From Triplophysa rosa (Eukaryota; Chordata; Actinopteri; Cypriniformes; Nemacheilidae): 64,000 nucleotides of DNA. The stretch spans positions 34,661,060-34,725,059 of the forward strand of contig NC_079891.1 of NCBI RefSeq assembly GCF_024868665.1, in the 5' to 3' direction. Positions 36,148 to 46,795 of this stretch are shown here, piece by piece. A program made the position numbers and the translations under genes. The notes beneath the pieces were generated by a model. That model ran no database searches and was not told the DNA's origin. It saw only the letters and a list, made by a program, of their open reading frames with translations. Numbering within the stretch: the first letter of the stretch is position 1; every line of letters starts with the position of its first letter.

Positions 36148-37741
36148 CAAACCCGATTCCAAAAAAGTTGGGACACTGTACAAATTGTAAATAAAAAAGG
36201 AATGCAATAATTTACGAATCTCATAAACTTATATTTTATTCACAATAGAATATAGATAACATATCAAATGTTGAAAGTGAGACATTTTGAAATGTCATGC
36301 CAAATATTGGCTCATTTTGGATTTCATGAGAGCTACACATTCCAAAAAAGTTGGGACAGGTAGCAATAAGAGGCCGGAAAAGTTAAATGTACATATAAGG
36401 AACAGCTGGAGGACCAATTTGCAACTTATTAGGTCAATTGGCAACATGATTGGGTATAAAAAGAGCCTCTCAGAGTGGCAGTGTCTCTCAGAAGTCAAGA
36501 TGGGCAGAGGATCACCAATTCCCCCAATGCTGCGGCGAAAAATAGTGGAGCAATATCAGAAAGGAGTTTCTCAGAGAAAAATTGCAAAGAGTTTGAAGTT
36601 ATCATCATCTACAGTGCATAATATCATCCAAAGATTCAGAGAATCTGGAACAATCTCTGTGCGTAAGGGTCAAGGCCGGAAAACCATACTGGATGCCCGT
36701 GATCTTCGGGCCCTTAGACGGCACTGCATCACATACAGGAATGCTACTGTAATGGAAATCACAACATGGGCTCAGGAATACTTCCAGAAAACATTGTCGG
36801 TGAACACAATCCACCGTGCCATTCGCCGTTGCCGGCTAAAACTCTATAGGTCAAAAAAGAAGCCATATCTAAACATGATCCAGAAGCGCAGGCGTTTTCT
36901 CTGGGCCAAGGCTCATTTAAAATGGACTGTGGCAAAGTGGAAAACTGTTCTGTGGTCAGACGAATCAAAATTTGAAGTTCTTTTTGGAAAACTGGGACGC
37001 CATGTCATCCGGACTAAAGAGGACAAGGACAACCCAAGTTGTTATCAGCGCTCAGTTCAGAAGCCTGCATCTCTGATGGTATGGGGTTGCATGAGTGCGT
37101 GTGGCATGGGCAGCTTACACATCTGGAAAGGCACCATCAATGCTGAAAGGTATATCCAAGTTCTAGAACAACATATGCTCCCATCCAGACGTCGTCTCTT
37201 TCAGGGAAGACCTTGCATTTTCCAACATGACAATGCCAGACCACATACTGCATCAATTACAACATCATGGCTGCGTAGAAGAAGGATCCGGGTACTGAAA
37301 TGGCCAGCCTGCAGTCCAGATCTTTCACCCATAGAAAACATTTGGCGCATCATAAAGAGGAAGATGCGACAAAGAAGACCTAAGACAGTCGAGCAACTAG
37401 AAGCCTGTATTAGACAAGAATGGGACAACATTCCTATTCCTAAACTTGAGCAACTTGTCTCCTCAGTCCCCAGACGTTTGCAGACTGTTATAAAAAGAAG
37501 AGGGGATGCCACACAGTGGTAAACATGGCCTTGTCCCAACTTTTTTGAGATGTGTTGATGCCATGAAATTTAAAATCAACTTATTTTTCCCTTAAAATGA
37601 TACATTCTCTCAGTTTAAACATTTGATATGTCATCTATGTTGTATTCTGAATAAAATATTGAAATTTGAAACTTCCACATCATTGCATTCTGTTTTTATT
37701 CACAATTTGTACAGTGTCCCAACTTTTTTGGAATCGGGTTG
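36148..37741 (+). mobile_element. Complete Tc1-like (DD34E) transposon
   Basis: Bounded by TA on both sides (36146-36147 and 37742-37743). The left end CAAACCCGATTCCAAAAAAG and the right end, reading CAACCCGATTCCAAAAAAGT on the other strand, start a terminal inverted repeat of about 60 bp. One extra A in the left end is the main difference. A second AAAAAAGTTGGGACA occurs inside each end (near 36343 and 37530), giving the IR/DR layout of many fish Tc1 elements. It encloses an uninterrupted transposase gene. Confidence 0.92.
36500..37522 (+). CDS. Tc1-family DD34E transposase, intact, 340 aa
   Basis: The frame is open further upstream, but the ATG at 36500 (MGRGSPIPPMLRRKIVEQYQ) gives the usual Tc1 length. 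Residues about 10-50 form the first helix-turn-helix (KGVSQRKIAKSLKLSSSTVH), followed by a second DNA-binding region to about 120. The catalytic triad is D154 (LWSDESKF), D244 (FQHDNARPHT) and E279 (SPDLSPIENIW), with 34 residues between the last two. The protein would cut and paste the element at TA sites in the nucleus. There is no stop or frameshift, unlike most fish Tc1 copies, so recent or present activity is possible. The promoter is not apparent. Confidence 0.92.
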   Translation: MGRGSPIPPMLRRKIVEQYQKGVSQRKIAKSLKLSSSTVHNIIQRFRESGTISVRKGQGRKTILDARDLRALRRHCITYRNATVMEITTWAQEYFQKTLSVNTIHRAIRRCRLKLYRSKKKPYLNMIQKRRRFLWAKAHLKWTVAKWKTVLWSDESKFEVLFGKLGRHVIRTKEDKDNPSCYQRSVQKPASLMVWGCMSACGMGSLHIWKGTINAERYIQVLEQHMLPSRRRLFQGRPCIFQHDNARPHTASITTSWLRRRRIRVLKWPACSPDLSPIENIWRIIKRKMRQRRPKTVEQLEACIRQEWDNIPIPKLEQLVSSVPRRLQTVIKRRGDATQW

Positions 37742-37894
37742 TAAATATTATGTTAATGATTGGTAGCTTTTAAATTGGATTAGTTAAATAATTTAAATTA
37801 CAGCTTTTTCTATGTACATGCTTTAATTTTTAAATGACTGTTGGTACATTTTACCAGTATTATCATACTTTGTTACAATATATATATATACATA

Positions 37895-39115
37895 CACTCA
37901 CCTAAAGGATTATTAGGAACACCATACTAATACGGTGTTTGACCCCCTTTCGCCTTCAGAACTGCCTTAATTCTACGTGGCATTGATTCAACAAGGTGCT
38001 GAAAGCATTCTTTAGAAATGTTGGCCCATATTGATAGGATAGCATCTTGCAGTTGATGGAGATTTGTGGGATGCACATCCAGGGCACGAAGCTCCCGTTC
38101 CACCACATCCCAAAGATGTTCTATCGGGTTGAGATCTGGTGACTGTGGGGGCCATTCTAGTACAGTGAACTCATTGTCATGTTCAAGAAACCAATTTGAA
38201 ATGATTCGAGCTTTGTGACATGGTGCATTATCCTGCTGGAAGTAGCCATTAGAGGATGGGTACATGGTGGTCATAAAGGGATGGACATGGTCAGAAACAA
38301 TGCTCAGGTAGGCCGTGGCATTTAAACGATGCCCAATTGGCACTAAGGGGCCTAAAGTGTGCCAAGAAAACATCCCCCACACCATTACACCACCACCACC
38401 AGCCTGCACAGTGGTAACAAGGCATGATGGATCCATGTTCTCATTCTGTTTACGCCAAATTCTGACTCTACCATTTGAATGTCTCAACAGAAATCGAGAC
38501 TCATCAGACCAGGCAACATTTTTCCAGTCTTCAACTGTCCAATTTTGGTGAGCTCGTGCAAATTGTAGCCTCTTTTTCCTATTTGTAGTGGAGATGAGTG
38601 GTACCCGGTGGGGTCTTCTGCTGTTGTAGCCCATCTGCCTCAAGGTTGTGCGTGTTGTGGCTTCACAAATGCTTTGCTGCATACCTCGGTTGTAACGAGT
38701 GGTTATTTCAGTCAAAGTTGCTCTTCTATCAGCTTGAATCAGTCGGCCCATTCTCCTCTGACCTCTAGCATCAACAAGGCATTTTCGCCCACAGGACTGC
38801 CGCATACTGGATGTTTTTCCCTTTTCACACCATTCTTTGTAAACCCTAGAAATGGTTGTGCGTGAAAATCCCAGTAACTGAGCAGATTGTGAAATACTCA
38901 GACCGGCCCGTCTGGCACCAACAACCATGCCACGCTCAAAATTGCTTAAATCACCTTTCTTTCCCATTCTGACATTCAGTTTGGAGTTCAGGAGATTGTC
39001 TTGACCAGGACCACACCCCTAAATGCATTGAAGCAACTGCCATGTGATTGGTTGATTAGATAATTGCATTAATGAGAAATTGAACAGGTGTTCCTAATAA
39101 TCCTTTAGGTGAGTG
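37895..39115 (-). mobile_element. Complete Tc1/mariner (DD36E) transposon
   Basis: Flanked by TA (37893-37894 and 39116-39117). The ends are perfect 29-bp inverted repeats starting CACTCACCTAAAGGATTATT and ending AGGAACACC. The element is 1221 bp and lies 153 bp from the neighbouring Tc1 copy, in the opposite coding orientation. The perfect ends and open transposase point to a young insertion. Confidence 0.93.
37927..38967 (-). CDS. Tc1/mariner transposase with DD36E triad, intact, 346 aa
   Basis: Single exon from MGKKGDLSNFERGMVVGARR to KAVLKAKGGQTPY. An HTH region, AGLSISQSAQLLGFSRTTIS, lies at residues 21-40. The catalytic residues are D155 (AWSDESRF), D246 (FQQDNAPCH) and E283 (SPDLNPIEHLW). 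I count 36 residues between the last two, so the spacing is DD36E rather than the DD34E of its neighbour. DD36E is the hallmark of the described Incomer group of Tc1/mariner elements. The length matches that group. No disabling change was seen, so the enzyme may be functional. Confidence 0.92.
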   Translation of the reverse strand: MGKKGDLSNFERGMVVGARRAGLSISQSAQLLGFSRTTISRVYKEWCEKGKTSSMRQSCGRKCLVDARGQRRMGRLIQADRRATLTEITTRYNRGMQQSICEATTRTTLRQMGYNSRRPHRVPLISTTNRKKRLQFARAHQNWTVEDWKNVAWSDESRFLLRHSNGRVRIWRKQNENMDPSCLVTTVQAGGGGVMVWGMFSWHTLGPLVPIGHRLNATAYLSIVSDHVHPFMTTMYPSSNGYFQQDNAPCHKARIISNWFLEHDNEFTVLEWPPQSPDLNPIEHLWDVVERELRALDVHPTNLHQLQDAILSIWANISKECFQHLVESMPRRIKAVLKAKGGQTPY

Positions 39116-39132
39116 TATATGTGTGACATAAA

Positions 39133-39470
39133 CAGGGCTCTAGACTAACTTTTTGCACTGGTTGCATGGTGCGCCTAACTTTTTTTCTTAGGTGCACCAG
39201 CACAAAAGTTAGGTGCACCCAAATTTTCGACCGCATCGCATTTAACACCGCAGTTTTACAAGTTCACTTTTTTTTTAAATCGCTGTCCATATAGGCAATA
39301 TTGACTTGTAAATGATTAACTAACAATCTGGTCAACATAAAGTTCTTTATTTGAAGCACAATTCTACAAGAAAGCAGGGCTCTAGACTAACACTTGAGAG
39401 AGGTGGCACTGGTTAACCAAGTTATTCAGTTGGTGGCACCAGCCCTTAATTTGATAGCACCAGAGTCTGG
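39133..39470. mobile_element. Two hAT-like termini (CAGGGCTCTAGACT)
   Basis: CAGGGCTCTAGACTAAC occurs at 39133 and again at 39375, each followed by lineage-specific sequence with GGTGCACC or GGTGGCACC motifs. Both resemble the end at 35245. They mark fragments of related hAT elements nested together. Confidence 0.5.
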
Positions 39471-40470
39471 GGTGAGGTAAGAAAAAAGAATCACTAAAAC
39501 TTCATTAAAATGTGTTTAATACATTAATAAATCAATTAGAAATTAATACAAATCATTGTTTATGATTGAATTATTTTTATTGTATATGTAAACTCTCTTT
39601 CAACACTTTACCATATTTAAAGCACATCTTTCTTAAAGCTACTTTCTTCCTTTATTTGTTGTGAACGACTCCTATAAGAGAACACAATTCCTTTAATATC
39701 AGTGAGTGTTTTTGGGCCCGTCCGTTGTTGTTTAATGAACATTATAAACAGATCTTTATTATGCTGCTGCCCCTTTAAGAGCTCGCGCAATATACTGGAA
39801 CACGTGTTTTGTTTCCCAACTGTTTGGTCACGAAACAAACTGAATACCTTTACAAGGTTTCTTGTTAATATGGGAATTTTTAGGTTATTTTGTGTTAATA
39901 TGTCCGTTTCAGAGTAAGAAGGCGTGAAAGAGAACTCCGTTTAGTATTTTGTGCTCTGACTCTCTGGGCGCGCGCATATCTCAAACAACCCGCGAGACCT
40001 GAAGGCTTTTAGTGATTATTCTTCATGACAGTTGCATTGGTACTCGTTTGGCTTCTATCAATAGCGACTCACAAATAAATAGTATTTAGCGTGATGTATA
40101 CCGTTTTGTATGCTTTGCAGTATTGTTAGAGATCTTTATACAATAGTTCAGTGCTTAAAGTTTAAACACATGTTTCCTGCATTAGCTTCACATGCATACA
40201 ATACTCACAACACATTAAGTTATCTTTGCTGTTTTGTACCTTAGCCGGGGAAATTCTTGTATTCTGCATATTTATTTCAGTTGCAAGATTGAGCGCTTCA
40301 CTCGTCTGCTCTTTCGGTCCTTTGCCTCTTACCCGCCAATTACGTCTTTGGGGGCGGGGCACTGATAGATAAGCGAATGGTTGAAGGAGGGGGGACGAAA
40401 ATGAGTGACTGAATGCGCCGCTTGCGCAATATAACATTTCTGCGCATAAAATTTATAATACGCAAAAATT
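39471..40470. other. Intergenic, no supported gene
   Basis: Only short chance frames. The sequence lies between hAT-like end fragments and may be the interior of a decayed element, but I recognise no transposase in it. Confidence 0.4.
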
Positions 40471-40479
40471 ATATATTGA

Positions 40480-40980
40480 TCAGTTTGACAGTCGCACCGG
40501 TGCGACCATTAAGAAAAACTTGTCGCACTGGCAGGAAAATTTGTCGCAAAATGAGACCATTTAGTCGCAGTCTAGCGTGTCAGAGCATTGGTTATGATTT
40601 TCGGACGGATCGGGCCTTAACTTAACATTCTTAACGAAAAAGTTGTCAATCGTTCTTTTCATCTTCTCTCATCATCCGCGGCTACATCCACTCTGTTTAT
40701 CTGACGGGCCTATAGGCTCCTCCCCTCTCTGTCCGACTACAGCACAGCATTTTCAAACGTACACACACGTACAGGATATCTGGACCACGGCCAATCAGAG
40801 GGGGGTCCGCCCTTCACTATCTCTGGTTTAGACCACGATATGGGCCTAATGTGTCTGTTGTTGAACCACAGGGAGACTTTCGCAGAGACTATTTTTCCCT
40901 CGAACGGCTGGTCGCACCGGTGCGACCTCAGATTTTTTTTAGTCGCACCATTGAGAAATTAGATCGCATGTGCACTGCAC
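40480..40980 (-). mobile_element. hAT-type arm, inverted relative to 35245-35540
   Basis: Read on the minus strand it carries AATTTCTCAATGGTGCGAC, GAGGTCGCACCGGTGCGACC, AGCCGTTCGAGGG, CCAATCAGAG-type sequence and CGTGTGTGTACGTTTGAAAA, the same order as the left arm. At its other end are GTCGCACCGGTGCGACCATT and CAGTCTAG, a second terminus. It may be a complete non-autonomous copy of about 500 bp. Confidence 0.55.
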
Positions 40981-41502
40981 GCACACAAATGACAAGTGAA
41001 AGTGGGCCTTTTTATATGGGATGAATTTAATATCAAAATGATTAACAAATGCATGCACAGTCATCCGTGAACGTGATACAAGTTACACTTGTATTTTAGT
41101 ATTCACAAACAAATGCCGTATGATTTGAATCTTTTTAATTTTTTTTTTTATTAATTTTTTGTTTTTTTTTTTAATAGAGACAGATTTGTGAATTTATTGT
41201 TTTATTTTGTGTTCATGTATTATCATTTTGCGCATACCAATGAGAAGTTGCGCATTTGTGTATCCTGCAGCGCGCGTCCATTCATCCTGTTCTGTGCATT
41301 CGGATTTTGAGCCGTTCTTTACGCGGTTTTGCATTGGACAATCCACACACAAACAACTTCAGATCCACTCACAACCGTGCATAAACTACGGCCTACCACT
41401 AGATGGCAGTCTCACGGAGCGATGCAGAGGTTTGCGGCAGAGGTTGCGCTAGACTTTTTCATTGTCAGTCATTTTGACGAACAGGCTCATTTGTCCGTCA
41501 TG

Positions 41503-41760
41503 TCATTTTAAAGCCGTAGCATGATTTCTACTTACATGACTAAGTAGAGCATTCCATGTCTTGAATGTACATGGACAATTGTAATATGTACAAGGATATC
41601 TCTGATAACCCCCATAACGCACATGCTGCCGTCTGTAATGTTTAGATCGTGCTGAAACCCCAAGTCCACAAATTTTACATTTCCACATATCTTTCAGAAA
41701 ACATTCATTTAGAGTTAACAACAAAAACTCAACTTTAAGAACAACTTGGGGAAAAAGCAC
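41503..41760 (-). pseudogene. C2H2 zinc-finger fragment
   Basis: The minus-strand frame encodes WKCKICGLGVSARSKHYRRQ then H (C-x2-C-x9-H-x4-H), followed by YPCTYYNCPCTFKTWNALLS then HVSRNH, a second C2H2-type unit. The CPCTFKTWNAL pattern is familiar from multi-copy fish zinc-finger genes of unknown role. The frame stops soon after. A GTAAGT that could be a splice donor lies inside the second finger. No other exon was found nearby, so this is most likely a broken copy or a lone exon. Confidence 0.45.
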
Positions 41761-44299
41761 TGACTAAACTCAAGAAAAAGACGTTTCAAAAGTACTACGA
41801 TCACCCGAAAACAAGTTCTAAGATGTCTTTCTAAGATGTTTAGCAGATGTTTTTACACAGAAGATGTTTTCCAGATCTCCAGATCTTTAGCAGACGTATT
41901 ACAGACGTTCAGACGTCTCCGACACGTATTTCAGACGAGCAAACTATGTATTGCAGATGTCTTGCAGATGGAGTGTGCTTTCTGGGGACAGAAAAGCTAA
42001 GTTAAACGAACCTTGTGCTATCGCGTGAAACAATTACCATCAAACACAATCCTGGACTGCCACATAACATATAGTTGACACAACAATGTTTTAGGATGGA
42101 CTGAGGAAGAAAACACTCTTTAGATTTCTTTCCTGATACTTTACACCATCTCCTGCGTCCGCCGTCTTCTCAAGATTCGCGCCATCTCAAAACGTCACAT
42201 CCGGTTGTTTTGAATTGCAAAATTAAACCAATTACGTTAGTTTAAAGATTGGTAAAGTAAACGAGAAAGTAGAACAATTTGATTTAGCATAACACAATAC
42301 ACGTATGTTTTGTCTTAAAACGAAATATGAATGTGTTATTGTAACAAAAGATATTTGGGTAAAATGAACACTGCCACAAAACCCATTTTTTGAGTGTATA
42401 GGATTTTTTTGGCATCTTGGTTTTGACCCAAGGCTGGTTTGAAAGTAACCCAGCATTTTTAGGGTGTTTATATTCAATTCATTTGAGCTATTTATTCTGT
42501 TCTACATTATTACTGTTGTTTCTGTATTTTTTCCACTTATAGACATGGATTTCTAGTGTTCTCTATCTCAAGGTTCCCATTAATGTCATGAGAGTATGTT
42601 GTGAAGCAGAAATTTTCCACTGTAACGTTGGGTCAAAAATGAACAAACCCAACCGTTGGGTTATAAATTAACCAATGCTGGGTTGTTTCAACCCAAAATG
42701 CTGGGCTGTTTTAAAGGTGTCATGACCTGGCCTTTTTCATTATTTTATACTGTTGTCTGAGGTCTACTTATGACGTTTGCGTGGTTTTTATATTCAAAGA
42801 CATCAAAATCAATGAGTAACAGGCTATTTTCTACCCTGATTTTGAGGCGGCTCAAGAAACGCTCGGTTTTTATGGGCGGGCCGCATTGAAGACTTGGAAG
42901 TAAACGCCCACTGCTATGATTGGATAACAGTACCAAAAGACATCAGTGTGCCCTGTGATGTACATTTCTTTGTGTCTTTTTGACAAGCTACGTGCTAAGT
43001 TGGAGCCTTCCGTGAACTTTGTTAGACACGTAGGTTAAATAATCAGGACGTATAAAGTGATCTCTATACAAAGCAATAGTGAGGCATCGCACATATATTT
43101 TTACTCACATAAGATTCCGGTCGGATTCAATATTGACGCCACAGCATTGCTTTTTAATATCTCTCTCTGCAATTCCAGCATCGACATGAGCCTTGTTTAC
43201 AAAGGAATCCATGGTGAAATGAAGCGAACAAACACTCAATGTTTTACCGACGTGAGCTGGAACATCTTTAAAAATAAACGTCAACTTCCTAATATCAGAA
43301 TCCGAAGGAAGCGACTGTGTTCTTCCACAACCAGGCGCTGCACAATATGTTGCATGTTTGTTGCTTGGTCGCTCTAAAAAAAAAAATAACAGTGAAAGAA
43401 ATCTTTACTTTTGCACATATGACACCACGCTAGCTGCTCTCGAGAGCCCTTAAGTAAAGTGACAGGGTTGCCAGATCTTCACAGAAAAAATAAGCAAATA
43501 AAGACAAGACGAAAATAAACCTTAAAATGCAAATTGTTCATATATTTTATTACACCAAACAATCTCAAAATCCTAGTCCTAGACCTAAGTGCCGAGGCTT
43601 TTTGATCTAAGACCAAACAACAAAGCGCTTATTAATAACGAACATGGCAACACTGCAAAAGAGCGCTGTGTGATGCAGCCTTCCGAGCATAAACACAACA
43701 CATCGCATATCAGTGGTTGTTTAGGTTAAACTGACGAACAAAACAAATCTGTAAGTTGAAAAATATGTCGCTATGATTTTGATTTCAGTTTGTCAATCAT
43801 CACAACCGCGGGAGTGTGTACTATTTGTACATGGCTACAGTCATTCGTGAACCAGTTGGCGGGGCTAGAGAAGTAGTCTATGCTGGTATAATACCTGTTT
43901 CTAGTCGGACGAAGTTTGGCTGACCATCGAACATGAAACTTTGCTCATTTTGTTCTGTTATCACTTCGTCTCCTGCACGCCTGCTGTTCTTTTCCAATTA
44001 CGCTGAAGTGATTTGAAATCACTTGTAGCCATAGTTTGATCTATCAACTCTATCAAAGTCAGTTGAGTGTACACAGAGACAGCAGCTTCTGAAGATTCAA
44101 AAAGTATAATCTAAGACTACTGTGGTGTGTCCTTTACTATTCCCTATATAGTGAATGACATTTGAGTCCACATTTTGGAAAAGAATGCAATGAAAAAGTG
44201 TGAGCGATTGCGGAAATCTACGCATAGGCCTGCGTCAGAAAGTACTGTCGTGGACATTTGTCATGAACATAACACTGAGCTTCTATTACACCTGTGTGT
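41761..44299. other. Intergenic, several MITE fragments
   Basis: Contains a CAGATGT-rich stretch (41815-41985), AACCCAGCATTTTT-type MITE ends (42430-42480, 42640-42715), a common fish repeat beginning AAAGGTGTCATGACCTGGCC (42713 on), and a small element with CAGGGTTGCCAGATC and ATGGCAACACTG ends (43463-43655). The 106-codon frame at 43057-43377 lies inside repeat sequence and is not called. Confidence 0.45.
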
Positions 44300-44860
44300 G
44301 CCTTAATGGATTGCTTTGTAAAATGGGCTTGATTTCTTTTCCTGGCCCCAGGACATCAAAAGAATTGCAGCAATTTAGTACTAGTTGTACTGGTTGCTCC
44401 CTAATCTCTGAATTCGTCACATGTCTGGGCTATGGGAGAGGCTGGCAAGACGGAAGCCTGAAGTTTGCAAAAAACAAACAAATAAATAAATGTGTTCAAT
44501 CTTCCAAAACCATGTGGAATAATGTGTTATTGTTGAAATACATGGCCATGATACCAAAAGATATGTTTGGTGCAAAAAGTAGCACATCACCAAAAGAAAA
44601 CCACCCCACAGTAAGGCATGGAGGTGTCAGCATAATTTAGGGCTGCTTGTGTTCAGATGATAATGAATTATGAATAGCTCCAAATAGCTCAATTTTGGTC
44701 CAAACCTTGAGGCCAGAACACTTCAGATGAAAAGACTTTCAGACACCTTTCAGAATGACAATGACCCCTGAGGCAGCTAAGAAATGGCTTCTCCCAAACA
44801 AGACAAAGATTTTGGAATGGCCCCGTCAAGTTGCGTTAACCTGTCTGAGATTAATCTAAC
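44300..44860 (+). pseudogene. Degraded Tc1-like transposase
   Basis: One frame gives DMFGAKSSTSPKENHPTVRH then GGVSII, and after a stop and frame changes come a QNDNDP-like segment and NKTKILEWPRQ. These echo the transposase core (a Lys-rich strand, the HGGGSIM strand, the second catalytic Asp and the LEWP motif) in the right order. Stops and shifts show it is dead. It runs directly into the local duplication at 44796. Confidence 0.65.
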
Positions 44861-45117
44861 AAGTTCTACATTTTTTCTTTAAGGCTGGTATTCACTTTTT
44901 TATCTTGATCTTTTTTATCGCATCACGGGTTACCCAAAGCGCAGTCGTGCCACGTGTCGGGAGGACTCTCCACACGCCCATAGGCGCTGTCTGGTATTTA
45001 CTTTGAGTCAGTTGCATAAAAGCAATTTTTTCAATCGCAAAATCCTTCCAGAGCACCGATACTTAACAAAAAAAGTTTCATGCTGCAATGCATGCTGGTT
45101 ATCAATAAAATAATAAA
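44796..45117 (+). repeat. Local direct duplication, copy 1
   Basis: Almost identical to 45444-45772 from AACAAGACAAAGATTTTGGA through GGACTCTCCACACGCCCATA to CATGCTGGTTATCAATAAAA. The few differences (e.g. CACCGATAC versus CATCGATAC, and an extra CTTTT) mean the duplication is recent. It starts inside the Tc1 pseudogene. Confidence 0.85.
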
Positions 45118-45443
45118 TACATTATGCAGCTAAACAGTCAAACTTTTTGTTTTAGCGGTTGTTTTTGTGGTTATAATGATATATTTCTTGTTTTCTGATG
45201 TGCAGAGTTGATCTGTTTGTCTAAATGGTTTCTTGTTGTATGATAAGTGATTTTATAAAGCACTTTTACTATGTATACTGTACACTCGAAGCACTTTACA
45301 GGTTCTGATTTCTCAAACGTCTCATCCGAAGGATTCTTTTGTCTCTTATTTTATTTTTCCTAAATGTATAACAATTTCCAGGTTTGCAAAGTGTATGTGA
45401 ACTTATTATCGCAACTTTAACATGTATTCTGTATACTGGCTTC

Positions 45444-45772
45444 ACCAAAACAAGACAAAGATTTTGGAATGGCCCCGTCAAGTTGCGTTAACCTGTCTGA
45501 GATTAATCTAACAAGTTCTACATTTTTTCTTTAAGGCTGGTATTCACTTTTTTATCTTGATCTTTTTTATCGCATCACGGGTTACCCAAAGCGCAGTCGT
45601 GCCACGTGTCGGGAGGACTCTCCACACGCCCATAGGCGCTGTCTGGTATTTACCTTTTTGAGTCAGTTGCATAAAAGCAAATTTTTCAATCGCAAAATCC
45701 TTCCAGAGCATCGATACTTAACAAAAAAAGTTTCATGCTGCAATGCATGCTGGTTATCAATAAAATATTATT
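45444..45772 (+). repeat. Local direct duplication, copy 2
   Basis: Second copy of 44796-45117, in the same orientation 650 bp downstream. It begins at the same internal point of the transposase pseudogene sequence (ACAAGACAAAGATTTTGG). Between the copies lies unrelated sequence from about 45118 to 45443. Confidence 0.85.
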
Positions 45773-46277
45773 TATAATAAATAAAATAAAATATAATGGC
45801 GGCTGCGCCGTGGGTGGAATTGTGTAGATTAAGGGGCGGTAATATTATAATAAGATCCTGCTTTTACGTCACAACAGGAGCGAAATCTGAACGGCTCGAT
45901 TTCTCACATGCTTGCAGGGAAAGGCTCATCAAAACAAACTTTCTGGGTTGCTAGATGCACCAGGGAACCCCATTATAGCACTTAAACACCGACAAATTTG
46001 GATTTTCATCTGAAGACTCCTTTTTGGAGTGGTCTGTTAATTTTTTCGTCGCTGTACTGATCTCTTTAAACAAAGGTCCAGAACCACTTCTGGTTTCAGT
46101 TATTTATTTATTTAACCTGCATAAATATTGACATCTTAAATATATTTGTTTAACATTTTGATTTTGTTATCAATATTCTGTTGGTTGAATTTTGTTTAAA
46201 TGTTTGTGTAGCGTTAAAACACTGAAACAGGAGGAAGTTCTTCTGGACCAGCAATGTTTACATCAATATGTAAACAT

Positions 46278-46515
46278 CACTCTCAAAAATAAAGGTGCTT
46301 AAAAAGGTTCAGCGATGCCATAAAAGAACCATTTTTGGTTCCACAAAGAACCATTCTGTCAAAGGTTCTTTTCATAATCTGAAGAACCTTTTTTCGCCAC
46401 AAAGAACCTTTTGTGAGACAGAAAGGTTCTTCAGATGTTAAAGGTTCTTTATAGAACCATTTAGACAAACAAGGCTCTTCTATGGCATTGTGAAGCACCT
46501 TTATTTTTAAGAGTG
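46278..46515. mobile_element. Palindromic GGTTCTT MITE, copy 2
   Basis: The ends CACTCTCAAAAATAAAGGTG and CACCTTTATTTTTAAGAGTG are near-perfect inverted repeats. The interior of alternating AAGGTTCTT and AAGAACCTTT blocks matches copy 1 at 26592. Confidence 0.75.
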
Positions 46516-46554
46516 ATGGTCAAAATATAAGTGGTAATATCACATACACACACA

Positions 46555-46795
46555 CACATATGGTTTGTTATCTCCGTGGGGACAGTCCATAGGCGTAATG
46601 AGTTGTATACTGTACAAACTGTATATTTTATCCCCTACCCCTAAACCTAAAGATCATAGAAAACTTTTTGCATTTTTAGATTTTAAAAAATTATCGTTCT
46701 GTATAATTTATAAGCTTTTGTGCCCGTGGGGACCTCAATTTTGGTGACACGGGTCCCCATGTGTTGGTGTGTATTCAGGTTTAGGTCCCCACTAA
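46555..46795. mobile_element. GTGGGGAC repeat, copy 3
   Basis: GTTTGTTATCTCCGTGGGGA at the left and TTTAGGTCCCCACTAACATA at the right enclose the same body as 25560-25840, including 'GACAGTCCATAGGCGTAATG' and 'CATAGAAAACTTTTTGCATT'. It sits just after the GGTTCTT MITE copy 2. The same two families also neighbour each other in intron 1 of the carbonic anhydrase gene. Confidence 0.65.

Noticed and set aside
44200..44640. 146-codon open frame as a new gene
   Set aside because: Its second half is recognisably Tc1 transposase and it then breaks, so it is a pseudogene fragment.
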